DNA of 64,000 bases from Aldersonia sp036524855 (GTDB lineage: Bacteria; Actinomycetota; Actinomycetes; Mycobacteriales; Mycobacteriaceae). The DNA lies in assembly GCA_036524855.1 (NCBI GenBank), contig DATDBL010000238.1:12567-76566 (forward strand). The letters run 5' to 3'. A program made the translations under genes and the position numbers. Under the pieces are notes generated by a model. It was given only the letters and a program-made list of their open reading frames with translations. It made no database searches and was not told where the DNA came from. Shown here one piece after another: positions 27,105 to 36,101 of this stretch (within the stretch, counting starts at the first letter, position 1; each line of letters opens with the position of its first letter).

Positions 27105-29323
27105 GGCGGCAGCGTAGCGCCGTCCTCGGTGAGCCCGATCCGGGCGTGCAGTCGGACCAGCGGTCGGGGCGCCCACCAGTTCGCGCGGCCCATCAGGTGC
27201 ATCAGCGCCGGTGCCAGGCAGCAGCGGATCAGGGTGGCGTCGGTGAGCACGGTGATGGCCAACCCGAGGCCGAACATCTTGATGAACGACACCTGCGACG
27301 TTGTCATCGCGATGAACACGATCGCCATCAGCGCCGCGGCGGCGGTGAAGATCCATCCGGTGCGCGCGACGCCCATCGCGACGGCGTGGGTGTTCGCGGC
27401 GTTGGTCTTGGGGCCTTTCAGCCACTCCTCGCGCACCCGCGACAACAGGAACACCTCGTAGTCCATCGACATGCCGAACGCCAGACAGAACATGAGGATC
27501 GGCATGGTCGGGACGAGGTAGTCGGTGGCGGTGAAGCCGAGAGGTCCGGAGAAGTGGCCCTCCTGGAAGATCCATACCATCGCGCCGAAGGCCGCCGACA
27601 GCGACAGGATGTTCAGCAGGATCGCCTTGACCGGCAGGACCACGCTGCCCGTGAACAGGAACAGCACGACGAACGTCGAGATCGCGATCAACGTCAGTGC
27701 CACCGGCAGCCGGGAACTGAGCGAGTTCAGCGCGTCCGTGTTCGCCGCGGCCGCACCGCCGAACAGTGTCGGAGCGGGCGCGGCAACGGCCTGCAGTGTT
27801 TCGAGCTGGTCTGTTCCTTCCTGTGAGAAGGGGTCCACGCCGCTGGCGATGGTGAGGTAGGCGCCATCGTCGTTGACCATTCCCGGCACGCCGGGCGCGA
27901 CCTGCCGGCCGCCGGCGTAGGTGCCGACCGACGACAGGACGCTCGTGACGTCCGGGGCCCGCGACAGCTGCGCCGCGTAGTCGCCGAGTGCCGCCGATCC
28001 CGCGCTGTAACCGGGCAGCACCACCTCGACGGGGGTGCTGACGTCGACCGGGAAGTCCGCGCGCAGCGCGTCACCCACCACCCGGCTCGGGGCGGCGGTG
28101 GTGATCACGCGGTCGTCGGGGTACGCGAACGCCGCCGAGAGGAACGGAGCACCGAGGGTGAGCAGCAGCGCCGTCACCGCGACCGCGACCAGGACCGCGT
28201 GCCGCGTCACCCAGCCGACCATCCGGTACCACCAGCTGCGCTCCGGCGGCACCGGCTGCGGAGCGGGACGACGGAACAGACGACGCAGCGGTGCCCGCAG
28301 GTCCCAGGCGTTGACTCGCTCGCCGAGCAGGATCATGCAGGCGGGCAGGGCGAGGATCGCCGCCAGCGCCGCCGCCGCGATCGTCGCCAGCCCGGAATAG
28401 GCGAACGACTCCAGGAAATAGACGGGGAACACCAGCAACGCGGCCAGCGACAACGCGACCACCAGCGCCGAGAACAACACCGTCCGGCCCGCAGTCTGCA
28501 CGGTCCGGATCACCGCGGCCTCGGTGTCCAGGCCGTTGCCAAGTTCCTCGCGGAACCGGCTCACCATGAACAGGCTGTAGTCGATCGCCAAGGCCAGACC
28601 GAGCGCGGTGGTGAGGTTCAGCGCGTAGATCGACACGTCGGTGACCAGCGTGAGGGCGCGCAGGATCGCCAACGACGCCAGGATCGCGAACACCCCCACC
28701 GCGAGCGGCAGCATGGCCGCGACGACGCTGCCGAACACCAGCACCAGCACGACGGCCGAGATCGGGATCGCGACGAGTTCGGCCTTGGCGAGGTCGGCGG
28801 TGATCTGACCGTTGATGTCGTGGTAGGCCATGGTCGGGCCGCCGGCGTGCAGCTCGACGCTTGTCACCGCCGACTCGAGCCGGGCGGTGAGATCGGCGGC
28901 GTGGTTGGGCGAGGTGGTGTCGTCGCCCTCGATGTGTGCGGTGACCAGCGCCTTGGTCCCGTCGGTGCTGCGCAACCCGGACGAGAACGGGGCCGGCACC
29001 GTCCAGTACGACAGCACGGAATCGACGCCCGAGGTGCCGCGCATCAACGTGACGATCTGCTCGCCAGAGGCCCGCGCCTGCGGTGCGTCGACGCCGTCGG
29101 GGGTCGTGACGAGCAGGACGTAGTTCGGCTCGGCGCCGGGGAAGTGCTCGTTGAGGAACTCCGTCACCTGTGCCGATTCGGCGTCGGGCGGGGTGAACCC
29201 GCCGCTCTTCATGTGCCCGACGACCGACGCACCGCCGATCCCGCACAACACCGCGAGCGCGAGTGCGGCGAGAAGTATCGTCCGCGGTCGCGTGACGGCC
29301 AGCGACGCGATCCGGATGAGCAT
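27044..29323 (-). CDS. MmpL/RND-family lipid transporter
   Basis: A 759-residue RND transporter of MmpL type. Two repeated halves each have one membrane helix, a large periplasmic loop and a five- to six-helix bundle. Proton-relay Asp-Tyr pairs are in LAIDYSLFMVSRFREEL and GMSMDYEVFLLSRVREEW. Starts MLIRIASLAVTRPRTILLAA. There is no long C-terminal cytoplasmic domain, as in shorter MmpL11-like or generic MMPL members. The likely cargo is a lipid, the exact one unknown. It forms a block with the PPOX gene upstream (4-base gap) and thioesterase downstream (overlap). Confidence 0.88.
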   Translation of the reverse strand: MLIRIASLAVTRPRTILLAALALAVLCGIGGASVVGHMKSGGFTPPDAESAQVTEFLNEHFPGAEPNYVLLVTTPDGVDAPQARASGEQIVTLMRGTSGVDSVLSYWTVPAPFSSGLRSTDGTKALVTAHIEGDDTTSPNHAADLTARLESAVTSVELHAGGPTMAYHDINGQITADLAKAELVAIPISAVVLVLVFGSVVAAMLPLAVGVFAILASLAILRALTLVTDVSIYALNLTTALGLALAIDYSLFMVSRFREELGNGLDTEAAVIRTVQTAGRTVLFSALVVALSLAALLVFPVYFLESFAYSGLATIAAAALAAILALPACMILLGERVNAWDLRAPLRRLFRRPAPQPVPPERSWWYRMVGWVTRHAVLVAVAVTALLLTLGAPFLSAAFAYPDDRVITTAAPSRVVGDALRADFPVDVSTPVEVVLPGYSAGSAALGDYAAQLSRAPDVTSVLSSVGTYAGGRQVAPGVPGMVNDDGAYLTIASGVDPFSQEGTDQLETLQAVAAPAPTLFGGAAAANTDALNSLSSRLPVALTLIAISTFVVLFLFTGSVVLPVKAILLNILSLSAAFGAMVWIFQEGHFSGPLGFTATDYLVPTMPILMFCLAFGMSMDYEVFLLSRVREEWLKGPKTNAANTHAVAMGVARTGWIFTAAAALMAIVFIAMTTSQVSFIKMFGLGLAITVLTDATLIRCCLAPALMHLMGRANWWAPRPLVRLHARIGLTEDGATLPPWSPSTSRTPATPPASSPPN

Positions 29324-29327
29324 CGTC

Positions 29328-29783
29328 TTACTCGGGGGGCGGGAAGCCGCCGGTCGCTACCGGGCCCCACTGCTGCGGCGTGATCCGCAGCAGGCATTTG
29401 CCCTGGGTGCGCATGGCGTCCCGGTACTCGCTCCAGTTGGGGTGCTCGCCGGAGATGCCGCGGAAGTAGTCGACGAGCGGTTCGAGGGCGTCGGGCAGGT
29501 CGAGCACCTCCGCGGTGCCGTCGACCTGTACATACGGGCCGTTCCACTCGTCGGAGGAGATGCAGATCGAGACCTGCGGATCGCGGCGGGCGTTGACGAC
29601 CTTCGCGCGCTGCGGATACGTCGCGATCACGATCCGCCCGTCGTCGTCGACCCCGCACGTCACCGGCGACACCTGCAACGCGCCCGAGGCCCGTCGCGTG
29701 ACCAGCGTGCCGTGGTGGCGCGGACGGACGAACTCGAGCAGGTCGTCGCGGCCGACCCGGTCGGCGGTGGCGTACTTGGGCAT
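29328..29783 (-). CDS. PPOX-class flavin/F420-dependent oxidoreductase
   Basis: A 151-residue split beta-barrel protein like Rv1155. Recognisable parts are GTLVTRRASGALQVSPVTCG, the cofactor-phosphate stretch TYPQRAKVVNARRDPQVSI and YVQVDGTAEVL. Members of this actinobacterial branch mostly use F420H2, some FMN. It is the first gene of the minus-strand block that continues into mmpL 4 bases downstream. The substrate is unknown. Confidence 0.82.
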   Translation of the reverse strand: MPKYATADRVGRDDLLEFVRPRHHGTLVTRRASGALQVSPVTCGVDDDGRIVIATYPQRAKVVNARRDPQVSICISSDEWNGPYVQVDGTAEVLDLPDALEPLVDYFRGISGEHPNWSEYRDAMRTQGKCLLRITPQQWGPVATGGFPPPE

Positions 29784-29877
29784 GAGTTCAGGCTAGAACG
29801 CGTGCGGGGGTGCGTGGGTGCCCTCCTGCCCGAATGCCACCGCCGAGCGTGTCACAGACCGCCGGTACCCTCGGCGC

Positions 29878-32088
29878 GTGGCTCTGTACCGGAAGTATCG
29901 ACCGGCGATGTTCGCTGAGGTGGTGGGTCAGGAGCACGTCACCGAACCGCTGTCGACCGCCCTGGACGCGGGCCGCATCAACCACGCCTTCCTCTTCTCG
30001 GGGCCGCGCGGCTGCGGCAAGACGTCGTCGGCGCGGATCCTGGCACGGTCGCTGAACTGTGTCGAAGGGCCGACCTCGCGCCCGTGTGGTGTGTGCGTGT
30101 CCTGTGTCGCGCTGGGACCGGGTGGGCCGGGCAACCTGGACGTGATCGAACTCGACGCGGCCAGCCACGGCCGCGTCGACGACACCCGGGAGTTGCGCGA
30201 CCGCGCATCGTACGTGCCGGCCGAGTCGCGCTACCGGGTGTTCATCATCGACGAGGCGCACATGGTGAGCAGAGAGGGTTTCAACGCGCTGCTCAAGATC
30301 GTCGAGGAACCACCCGAGCACCTCATCTTCGTGTTCGCCACCACCGAGCCCGACAAGGTGCTGCCCACCATCCGCTCACGCACCCATCACTACCCGTTCC
30401 GGCTGCTCCCGCCGAGCACCATGCGGGGGCTGCTGGAGGGGATCTGCGCCCAGGAGAACGCGCAGGTCGAGCCCGCGGTGTATCCGTTGGTCATCCGGGC
30501 CGGCGGCGGCTCGCCCCGCGACTCGCTCAGCGTGCTGGACCAGTTGATCGCCGGCGCCGGACCCGAGGGCGTCACCTATCCGCGCGCCCTTGCCCTGCTC
30601 GGCGTCACCGATGTCGCGCTGATCGACGAGGCCGTCGACGCGCTCGCCGCCGACGACGGCGCCGCCCTGTTCACCACCATCGACAAGGTCATGGAGGCCG
30701 GCCACGACCCCCGCCGGTTCGCCGTCGACCTGCTCGACCGCCTGCGCGACCTGATCCTGCTGCGCGCCGTCCCGGATGCCGGCGCCAAAGGTCTGGTCGA
30801 GGCGCCCGGCGACCTGCTCGACCGGATGCAGGCCGAGGCGGACCGGATCGGCCCGGCCACGCTGGCCCGCTACGCCGAACTCGTCCACGAGGGCCTCGGC
30901 GAGATGCGCGGAGCCACCGCGCCGCGGCTGCTGCTCGAGGTGACGTGCGCGCGGATGTTGCTGCCGTCCGCGGCCGACGCGGAGTCGGCCGCGCTGCAGC
31001 GCATCGAGCGGCTCGAACGCCGACTCGACGTGACCCGACCTGTCGACGAGCGCGCGGCGGACCCGGCGCCGGTGTCGCGCCGTGAGCCGGAACCGCCGGT
31101 GCGCGAGCCCCGGTCGGCGGCACGGCCTAGGGCCGAGGAACCCGCCGGGGCACCCGAATCGCCGGTGCGCCAGCCCCGGCGGGCCGCACCGCCCAGGGCC
31201 GAGGAACCCGCCGCACCCGAACCGCCGGTGCGCGAACCCCGCGCCGATGCGCCGCAGCCCCGCGTCGAGGCATCCGTTCCGGAACCGCCTCGTGCCGAGG
31301 CCCCCGAGCCCGCCCGCGCGTCGCGCGAGCCCGAATCCCAACCACCGGCGGAGACGCCACCGCCCCCGCCGGAACTTGAAACGCAGCCCGAACCCGGGAT
31401 CCCCGGCCAGCCCGACGCCGCCGCGGTGCGCGCCGTGTGGTCGGAGGTGCTGGCCAAGGTGCGCGAGCGCAGTCGCACCGTCGAGGTGATGCTCTCCGGC
31501 GCTTCAGTGTCGCAGATCGCGGGCAATGCCATTGTGCTGCACCACGATTCGGGTCCGCTGGCCAAACGGCTCATCGAACCCCGCAACGCCGACGTGCTGC
31601 GGGAGGTACTGCGCGACGTGTTCGGCGTGAACTGGGAGGTGCGCTGCGAGACCGGTTCCGGGCCGGCGGCTCCGGCCGCGTCGCCGCGGCGGTCGGCCCC
31701 CCCGAGGCAGCCTAAACCGGAGGGCCCCAAGTTCTCCCGGCCGAGCCGGGCGCGCTCGGCCCCACCGGCACAACCCCCCGAGCCTCCGCGCCGGCCGGCG
31801 CCGTCGCGGAACGACGTCCCGCCACCCGACGATTTCCCGCCCCCGGACGAGCCGGCTCCGCCGTACGACGAACCGCCGTACGATGCCGAGCCTTCCGGCA
31901 GCGTGGCTTCCGAGAACGCCGTGCCGCCGCCCCACGACGACGGCCCGCCCCCGCCGCCCACCGCGGACGAGGAGGAGGAAATGCTCGCCGAGGCGGCCCA
32001 ACCCGTTCCGCCGGAGGAACGCCGCGACCCGGACGAGGTCGCCCTCGAGCTGCTGCAGAACGAGTTGGGAGCCAAGCCCATCGACTGA
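29878..32088 (+). CDS. dnaX: DNA polymerase III subunits gamma/tau
   Basis: A 736-residue clamp-loader ATPase. The GTG start gives VALYRKYRPAMFAEVVGQEH as in mycobacterial DnaX. Walker A is GPRGCGKTSSA, the zinc Cys cluster is in LNCVEGPTSRPCGVCVSC, and Walker B is FIIDEAH. After residue ~370 comes a long Pro/Ala/Glu-rich linker with imperfect repeats (REPRSA..., PRAEEPA...). Next is a conserved tau-like domain (~515-615) and another Pro/Asp-rich tail. It loads the sliding clamp at the replisome. No slippery poly-A run of the E. coli type is present, so a separate gamma product is not predicted. Divergent from the PPOX-mmpL block. Confidence 0.95.
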   Translation: MALYRKYRPAMFAEVVGQEHVTEPLSTALDAGRINHAFLFSGPRGCGKTSSARILARSLNCVEGPTSRPCGVCVSCVALGPGGPGNLDVIELDAASHGRVDDTRELRDRASYVPAESRYRVFIIDEAHMVSREGFNALLKIVEEPPEHLIFVFATTEPDKVLPTIRSRTHHYPFRLLPPSTMRGLLEGICAQENAQVEPAVYPLVIRAGGGSPRDSLSVLDQLIAGAGPEGVTYPRALALLGVTDVALIDEAVDALAADDGAALFTTIDKVMEAGHDPRRFAVDLLDRLRDLILLRAVPDAGAKGLVEAPGDLLDRMQAEADRIGPATLARYAELVHEGLGEMRGATAPRLLLEVTCARMLLPSAADAESAALQRIERLERRLDVTRPVDERAADPAPVSRREPEPPVREPRSAARPRAEEPAGAPESPVRQPRRAAPPRAEEPAAPEPPVREPRADAPQPRVEASVPEPPRAEAPEPARASREPESQPPAETPPPPPELETQPEPGIPGQPDAAAVRAVWSEVLAKVRERSRTVEVMLSGASVSQIAGNAIVLHHDSGPLAKRLIEPRNADVLREVLRDVFGVNWEVRCETGSGPAAPAASPRRSAPPRQPKPEGPKFSRPSRARSAPPAQPPEPPRRPAPSRNDVPPPDDFPPPDEPAPPYDEPPYDAEPSGSVASENAVPPPHDDGPPPPPTADEEEEMLAEAAQPVPPEERRDPDEVALELLQNELGAKPID

Positions 32089-32151
32089 CCCGCCGAACTT
32101 GTCGGTGCCCCGTGCGATCCTGACCGGCTGTCTTTCGAAACGGAGGGGATC

Positions 32152-32821
32152 ATGAAGAACGGGATGGACATTCAGGTCGGCACGATGCTGACGGTGGCGA
32201 TGCTGAGCCCGGTCGTCGGTGGGGTGGTGCGCACGTGGACCGACGACGGATCTGCTCTGTGGCAGGTCGACGACCCCGATGGATTGCGGGCCTGCCTCGG
32301 CGCGGGTGCGATCGCCCGCACGCCGGTGCCCGCCGACCGGTTCCGCGAGGTCGCCATGCTCGGTGCCGACACCGGCACGCTGCTGGTGCAGGCGCCGGCG
32401 TCCCGACGTCGACGGCCGGCACCCCGTCCGGCAGTTCGCGCTCGAACCCGCGACCGAGGTGTTCGGGGATCCGTGGCGTGACCTCGAGGAGTTCCTCGGC
32501 GCGGTCGCGGCCGACGTCCCGCGGCGGGGCGAGTTCGCGGTGGTGGAACTCGGCGGGTGGGACGCCCCACGCGCGCCCTACGTGTTCATAACGGTGCTCG
32601 ACGGTCCCGGCGCGCAGCGGGCGATCGTGGAGGCGGCGCCGGTCCCGCGCGACACCGGCGTCTGGCCCGACGACGTGCCCGCGGACGAGGACGGGATCAC
32701 CATCGAGGCGCCCGCGCTGCCCGAGACCCTCGCGGCGGCCGGCGTGCTGGCGGCCGCCGCGGTGCGCACCTGGGACATCGCGCCGTGGGACGTGGCGATC
32801 ACATACGGCGGGCTGGACTAG
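32152..32821 (+). CDS. Unknown actinobacterial protein (apparent internal frameshift)
   Basis: Two open halves read as one ~220-residue protein: MKNGMDIQVGTMLTVAMLSP through GADTGTLLVQAPA in the first frame, then DVDGRHPVRQFALEPATEVF to the stop at 32821 in the second, with the frame changing at gcgtcccgac (about 32398-32405). No signal peptide or known catalytic motif; the second half is acidic and ends TWDIAPWDVAITYGGLD. I do not recognise the family. It follows dnaX by 63 bases. The insertion sequence abuts it: the transposase stop begins one base after this stop. Confidence 0.5.
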
Positions 32822-33961
32822 CTAGGAGTACCAGGGTCGGGGGATCCAGGTGTGTCCGTCCGGATGAGTGTCGAGGTACCAGGACCAGGTGGCGGCGTGC
32901 GGCCACAGCGCCAGCGCCGCGGCGCGCTCGGGGCCCTGTCGCTTCCAGGACTGGGGTTGATCTCCACCGAGATCCTGCTTGGTGTCGCGAAAGCACACCT
33001 CAATGGCCCAGCGGGTTCCGTAGCGCTGCGCGACGGCGTCGGGGGGCGGTGAGGTCGGTGGTGAAGAAGTAGTCGTCGGGCTGCACGCCGTCGGGGTCAC
33101 GCACGATGACGAGGCGGACCAGGTCTTGCTTGTTCACCTTGTACCACAGAATATCTCGGGTGTGCACCAGCCGTTGCACGGTCTTGCCGCGCACGTTGAC
33201 CTGCACGGTGTTCCAGGCGCGCTGGGCCACGGTGTCGGACAGCTGGGCCGGGGTGGGCAGCCGGTCGCCTTTCATCCGCGGTCGGCCGCGTCTTCCGGTG
33301 CGTGGCGGGGGCGGCTCGAACAGGGCGGCGTCGCGGCGCATCCGGGAGGTGAGCTGGGTGCGGGGCAGGCCGGCTCCGGCGAGGGTGGCGTAGGCACCGT
33401 CGGCGCACAGGTGGAAGGACCGCTCGGGGAGCCTGCCGGCGATCTCGGTGATCATCGCGGCGGCGTGCGCGATGGTGGTGCTCGCGTCGTGCTTGCGGTG
33501 GACTCGGACGTTGACCGGGACCGCGATCGGGCACCCGCTCCAGGGGGGCGGACCTGCAATGTGATCACGACCAGGTCCAGGCCGCGGGCATAGACCACCC
33601 GGGCAAGGGTGGAGCGCACCGCGTCGCGGAAGGTCCCGGCGCCTTCGACTTTGCGGCCTTCGTGATGGAACAGCGTGTCGTCACAGGCCAGTTCGACCAC
33701 CCCGGTGGGAGCGAAGTGGGCGATCAGGTGGACGGCGAGGGCCTGCCAGAGCCGGCTCATCGACCAGGCACCGTCGCGGATGAACCGGTGGTAGGCGTCG
33801 TGGGCGCGGCGCCCGCCCGGGTCGGCCACGGCGATCATCGCGGTGATGGTGCGCCGCCCCGGCGCGCAGACCCAGCCGGTGAGCAGGTCGGTGAAGATCG
33901 CGAAGCTCGGCGCGGTGAACACGCCACGGGCCAGTCCGAGCGCCGCGAGGAACCCGGTCAC
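32822..33961 (-). pseudogene. IS701-like DDE transposase, two compensating frameshifts
   Basis: About 380 residues when joined. Frame 1 runs from MTGFLAALGLARGVFTAPSF to VVITLQVRPP and includes the catalytic-Asp context VELACDDTLFHHEGRKV. The middle frame (WSGCPIAVPVNVRVHRKHDA to FFTTDLTAP) includes LCADGAYA, and the last frame (DAVAQRYGTRWAIEVCFRDT to the end) has the catalytic Glu region. Shifts lie at two C6 runs (minus strand), near 33545 and 33045, and cancel each other, so the first and last frames are the same. Either both are sequencing errors or the gene is dead; programmed frameshifting is possible but less likely. Starts ATGA-overlapped with DUF6788. Confidence 0.7.
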
Positions 33962-34281
33962 CGGGCCCGGCGCCGGTCGGCGCGGGCGGCCGCGGCCCGT
34001 TCGGTCAACGCGGCCAGTCCGCTGCTGGCCTGGGACTCCAACTCGGCCTTGGCGACTCGGTAGCGCTCCAACGCCGCGGTGACCGCGGCGAGGTCGGCCT
34101 CGGCCAGCATCACCACCCGGGTTCGACCGTGATCGGAGTAGCTCAACGCCGGCGCCTCATGAGGTTGGTCCCCGTCTGCGCAGTGGCAGCTCGGCTTGCC
34201 GCAGCGGCGACGCAACGTCACCAGCGAGCCGCGCAGCATCCGCGGCACCGGGGTCCCCTTCGACGTCATCCGTGTCATCAT
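33958..34281 (-). CDS. DUF6788-type IS accessory protein
   Basis: A 107-residue basic protein. The centre reads LRGSLVTLRRRCGKPSCHCA, with a short Cys cluster (CGKPSCHC) that may bind zinc, then ALSYSDHGRTRVVMLAEADL and a helical tail rich in Ala and Arg. Such proteins (DUF6788) are found next to transposases. ATG 34281 (or the adjacent ATG 34278) follows gaggtggg. Its stop overlaps the transposase ATG by four bases. The role is not established; DNA binding at IS ends is a reasonable guess. Confidence 0.65.
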   Translation of the reverse strand: MMTRMTSKGTPVPRMLRGSLVTLRRRCGKPSCHCADGDQPHEAPALSYSDHGRTRVVMLAEADLAAVTAALERYRVAKAELESQASSGLAALTERAAAARADRRRAR

Positions 34282-34294
34282 CCCACGCCCACCT

Positions 34295-34316
34295 CTGTTT
34301 GCGAGTACGCAAACAG
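34295..34316. promoter_or_regulatory. 22-bp dyad upstream of the IS ORFs
   Basis: CTGTTTGCGAGTACGCAAACAG has 9-bp perfect arms around AGTA. It sits 14 bases upstream of the DUF6788 start and could be an operator, a transposase-binding site or part of the IS end. Confidence 0.5.
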
Positions 34317-34698
34317 ACTCGCGCATATTGGGTCACCATCGAGGGATTCGTAACGGCGTGTCTGCCACGGCTTGCATTCGGGGAGCATGAATCGCTCATC
34401 TCGGAGCTGTCACGAGCTCAAAGTGCGAAGGTCCACTTGAACATGATTGTCAAATCCAAGAATCATGACCCTGCGCCGGTGATCGCCAGCAAGCGACGGC
34501 GCCGGGACCGGAGGTGCCAGCTCCGGGAAGGGCGCAGGATGGATGGTCGCCTTGGCGAGCGCCACCCGCCACCCGCCGCGCGCCACCACGGCGGGTCCTG
34601 GTGCGCGTGGGCGCGGGCCCTCCGAGCACCCTTCGCGCGGGTGCTCGACGCGTGGCCGGGTCGTGCTACTCCCTCGTGTTCAAATCGCCTCGAGACGA
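34317..34698. other. Gap without a gene between IS and defence operon
   Basis: No convincing ORF. It includes a 9-bp hairpin CGAGCACCC/GGGTGCTCG (34623-34631 and 34639-34647). The composition changes from GC-rich repeats on the left toward lower GC on the right. It probably holds the promoter of the P63C operon. Confidence 0.5.
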
Positions 34699-34737
34699 TG
34701 CTTGCCGGCAAGCAATGGTATGCTTGCCGGCAAGCAT
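34699..34737 (+). promoter_or_regulatory. Twin 16-bp palindromes, probable operator of the P63C-Shedu operon
   Basis: TGCTTGCCGGCAAGCA occurs twice, at 34699-34714 and 34721-34736, each a perfect palindrome; the second extends to 18 bp. Centres are 22 bases apart, two helical turns, so two dimers would bind the same DNA face. The second copy ends just before the AGGAG ribosome site of the ATG at 34748, so binding would block transcription or translation. Confidence 0.75.
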
Positions 34738-34747
34738 AGGAGCAGGT

Positions 34748-35743
34748 ATGTCAACTGTGAACGACTCGAACCGATCGATGGCAGAGAAGGGCGGTAAGGC
34801 GAGGGCGGAGAGACTGGACCCGGCTACGCGAAGCGAGATTGCAAAAGCTGCCAGTAGGGCTCGATGGGCGAAGGCTGGCAAGGAGCCTGCCCGCGCTGAC
34901 CCTGAGGCCGCGGCGATGCCCTACTCGATGTTTCGAGGCAACTTGCAGATCGGCAACATCGAAATCGAAGGCCATGTCCTAAGCGATGGGAGGCGCGTGC
35001 TTACTCAGCGCGAGGTTGTGCGGGTACTGACCCGAGGCCGCGACAGCGGCAATCTGAGTCGCTACATCGCCCGCTTACCCGGCGCCGATCCAGCGGCAGT
35101 CTCTAGCAAGACAATCCAGTTCAGGTTGCCTGGTAACCGCACCATTGCGACGGGATATGAAGCTACCCTGCTAATCGAAATCTGCGACATGTACCTCGCC
35201 GCACGCGAGTCAGATAGTCTGTCGTCTCGCCAGTCAGGGCTGGCTGACATGGCGGAAACCATCGTTCGCGCAACGGCAAAGCTCGGGATCATCGCACTGA
35301 TTGATGAAGCAACCGGCTATCAAGCGGTGCGGAGTAAGCAGGCACTCCAGCTGAAACTGCAAGCCTTTATCGCCGAGGACATGGCGGAGTGGGCCCAGAT
35401 GTTTCCACCCGAATTCTGGATGGAGCTTGCGCGGTTGGAGGGAGTCGAATATTCGCCACGAAACCGGCCTATCCGGTGGGGCAAATACATCATGATGTTC
35501 GTATACGATGCAGTCGATCCTGACGTAGGTAAAGAGCTGCGCAAGATCAACCCCGACCCGCACTTCCGCAGGAACCACCATCAGTGGCTCAAACAGCACG
35601 GTCGCGAGAAGGTGAACAACCAAGTGCAGCGGGTCATTGCGATCATGAAGCTCTGCGACGATATGACAGATTTTAGGAAGAAGTTCGCCAAAGTCTTCCA
35701 GAAGGGTCCGCTCCAGCTGGAGTTGTGGGACGAACTCGGATGA
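34748..35743 (+). CDS. P63C-domain protein
   Basis: A 331-residue protein. The N-terminal ~45 residues (MAEKGGKARAERLDPATRSE, then IAKAASRARWAK) form a basic helical segment. A central region ~70-160 carries SDGRRVLTQREVVRVLTRGR, and the P63C domain has its signature LIDEATGYQAVRSKQALQ at ~184-201, followed by MFPPEFWMELARLEG. P63C proteins occur in phages and bacterial genomes; their function is not settled, though several parts look DNA-binding. ATG 34748 follows AGGAG. It is first in a lower-GC operon with the 100-residue gene and Shedu, so it may be the regulator or sensor of the set, and may bind the twin palindromes (inference). Confidence 0.8.
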   Translation: MSTVNDSNRSMAEKGGKARAERLDPATRSEIAKAASRARWAKAGKEPARADPEAAAMPYSMFRGNLQIGNIEIEGHVLSDGRRVLTQREVVRVLTRGRDSGNLSRYIARLPGADPAAVSSKTIQFRLPGNRTIATGYEATLLIEICDMYLAARESDSLSSRQSGLADMAETIVRATAKLGIIALIDEATGYQAVRSKQALQLKLQAFIAEDMAEWAQMFPPEFWMELARLEGVEYSPRNRPIRWGKYIMMFVYDAVDPDVGKELRKINPDPHFRRNHHQWLKQHGREKVNNQVQRVIAIMKLCDDMTDFRKKFAKVFQKGPLQLELWDELG

Positions 35744-35798
35744 CTATGCTGGATGGCAGGCATACCGCAGCCAGGATGCGCGCGACTCAGGAGTCCGT

Positions 35799-36101
35799 GT
35801 GATCGATTGGAGTTCGGCACCATCGCCCGATCCCGAGACGGAGGCTGATTACGCCGCCCTTCGAACGCCGGGCCGAACGACGGTCGGCAAGTCCTTTGCG
35901 CTGCGCTTCGGTTCACGTTCTGACATCGGAGCTCCAGCCAGGACTGTGTGGCAGGTTATTGGCGAGGTAACGGAGACAGCAGCAACAACGGAGGCAACGG
36001 AAGTCGTGACGCTGCATAAGAGTTCGGGAGGGCGCGTCCAAGTGAAGGCGCGTGTGGTCCGCGATCGTGGGCGAATCACTGAGATGCGCTTGAACGCGTG
36101 A
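35799..36101 (+). CDS. Unknown 100-residue protein between P63C and Shedu
   Basis: Starts at GTG 35799 (VIDWSSAPSPDPETEADYAA) and ends MRLNA. It is predicted soluble, with an acidic N-terminus, a central FALRFGSRSDIGAPARTVWQ stretch and a basic C-terminus (GGRVQVKARVVRDRGRITEM) that looks like beta strands. No family recognised. The stop overlaps the Shedu GTG start as GTGA, so the two are translationally coupled; 55 bases separate it from the P63C gene. Possible partner, inhibitor or activator of the nuclease (inference). Confidence 0.6.
   Translation: MIDWSSAPSPDPETEADYAALRTPGRTTVGKSFALRFGSRSDIGAPARTVWQVIGEVTETAATTEATEVVTLHKSSGGRVQVKARVVRDRGRITEMRLNA

Larger units (their letters stand above)
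32822..34316 (-). mobile_element. IS701-like insertion sequence with DUF6788 accessory ORF
   Basis: Contains a DDE transposase (damaged) and an upstream overlapping DUF6788 ORF, both on the minus strand. The left edge must lie very close to 32822 because the transposase stop abuts the stop of the upstream chromosomal gene. The right edge is uncertain; the 22-bp dyad at 34295-34316 precedes the first ORF. I could not identify matching terminal inverted repeats or a target duplication by eye. It marks the left boundary of the accessory island. Confidence 0.6.

Noticed and set aside
29784..29877. Possible SRP RNA or tRNA upstream of dnaX, as in some relatives
   Set aside because: The gap is under 100 bases and lacks the conserved SRP loop and any cloverleaf or T-loop pattern.
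29878..32088. Programmed frameshift in dnaX to make a short gamma subunit
   Set aside because: No A-rich slippery run with a downstream hairpin; the GC-rich linker repeats do not match the known signal.
34317..34740. Small open frames on both strands in the gap before the P63C gene
   Set aside because: Arg/Pro-rich translations typical of GC-rich noise, no ribosome sites, and the right end is taken up by the twin palindromes.
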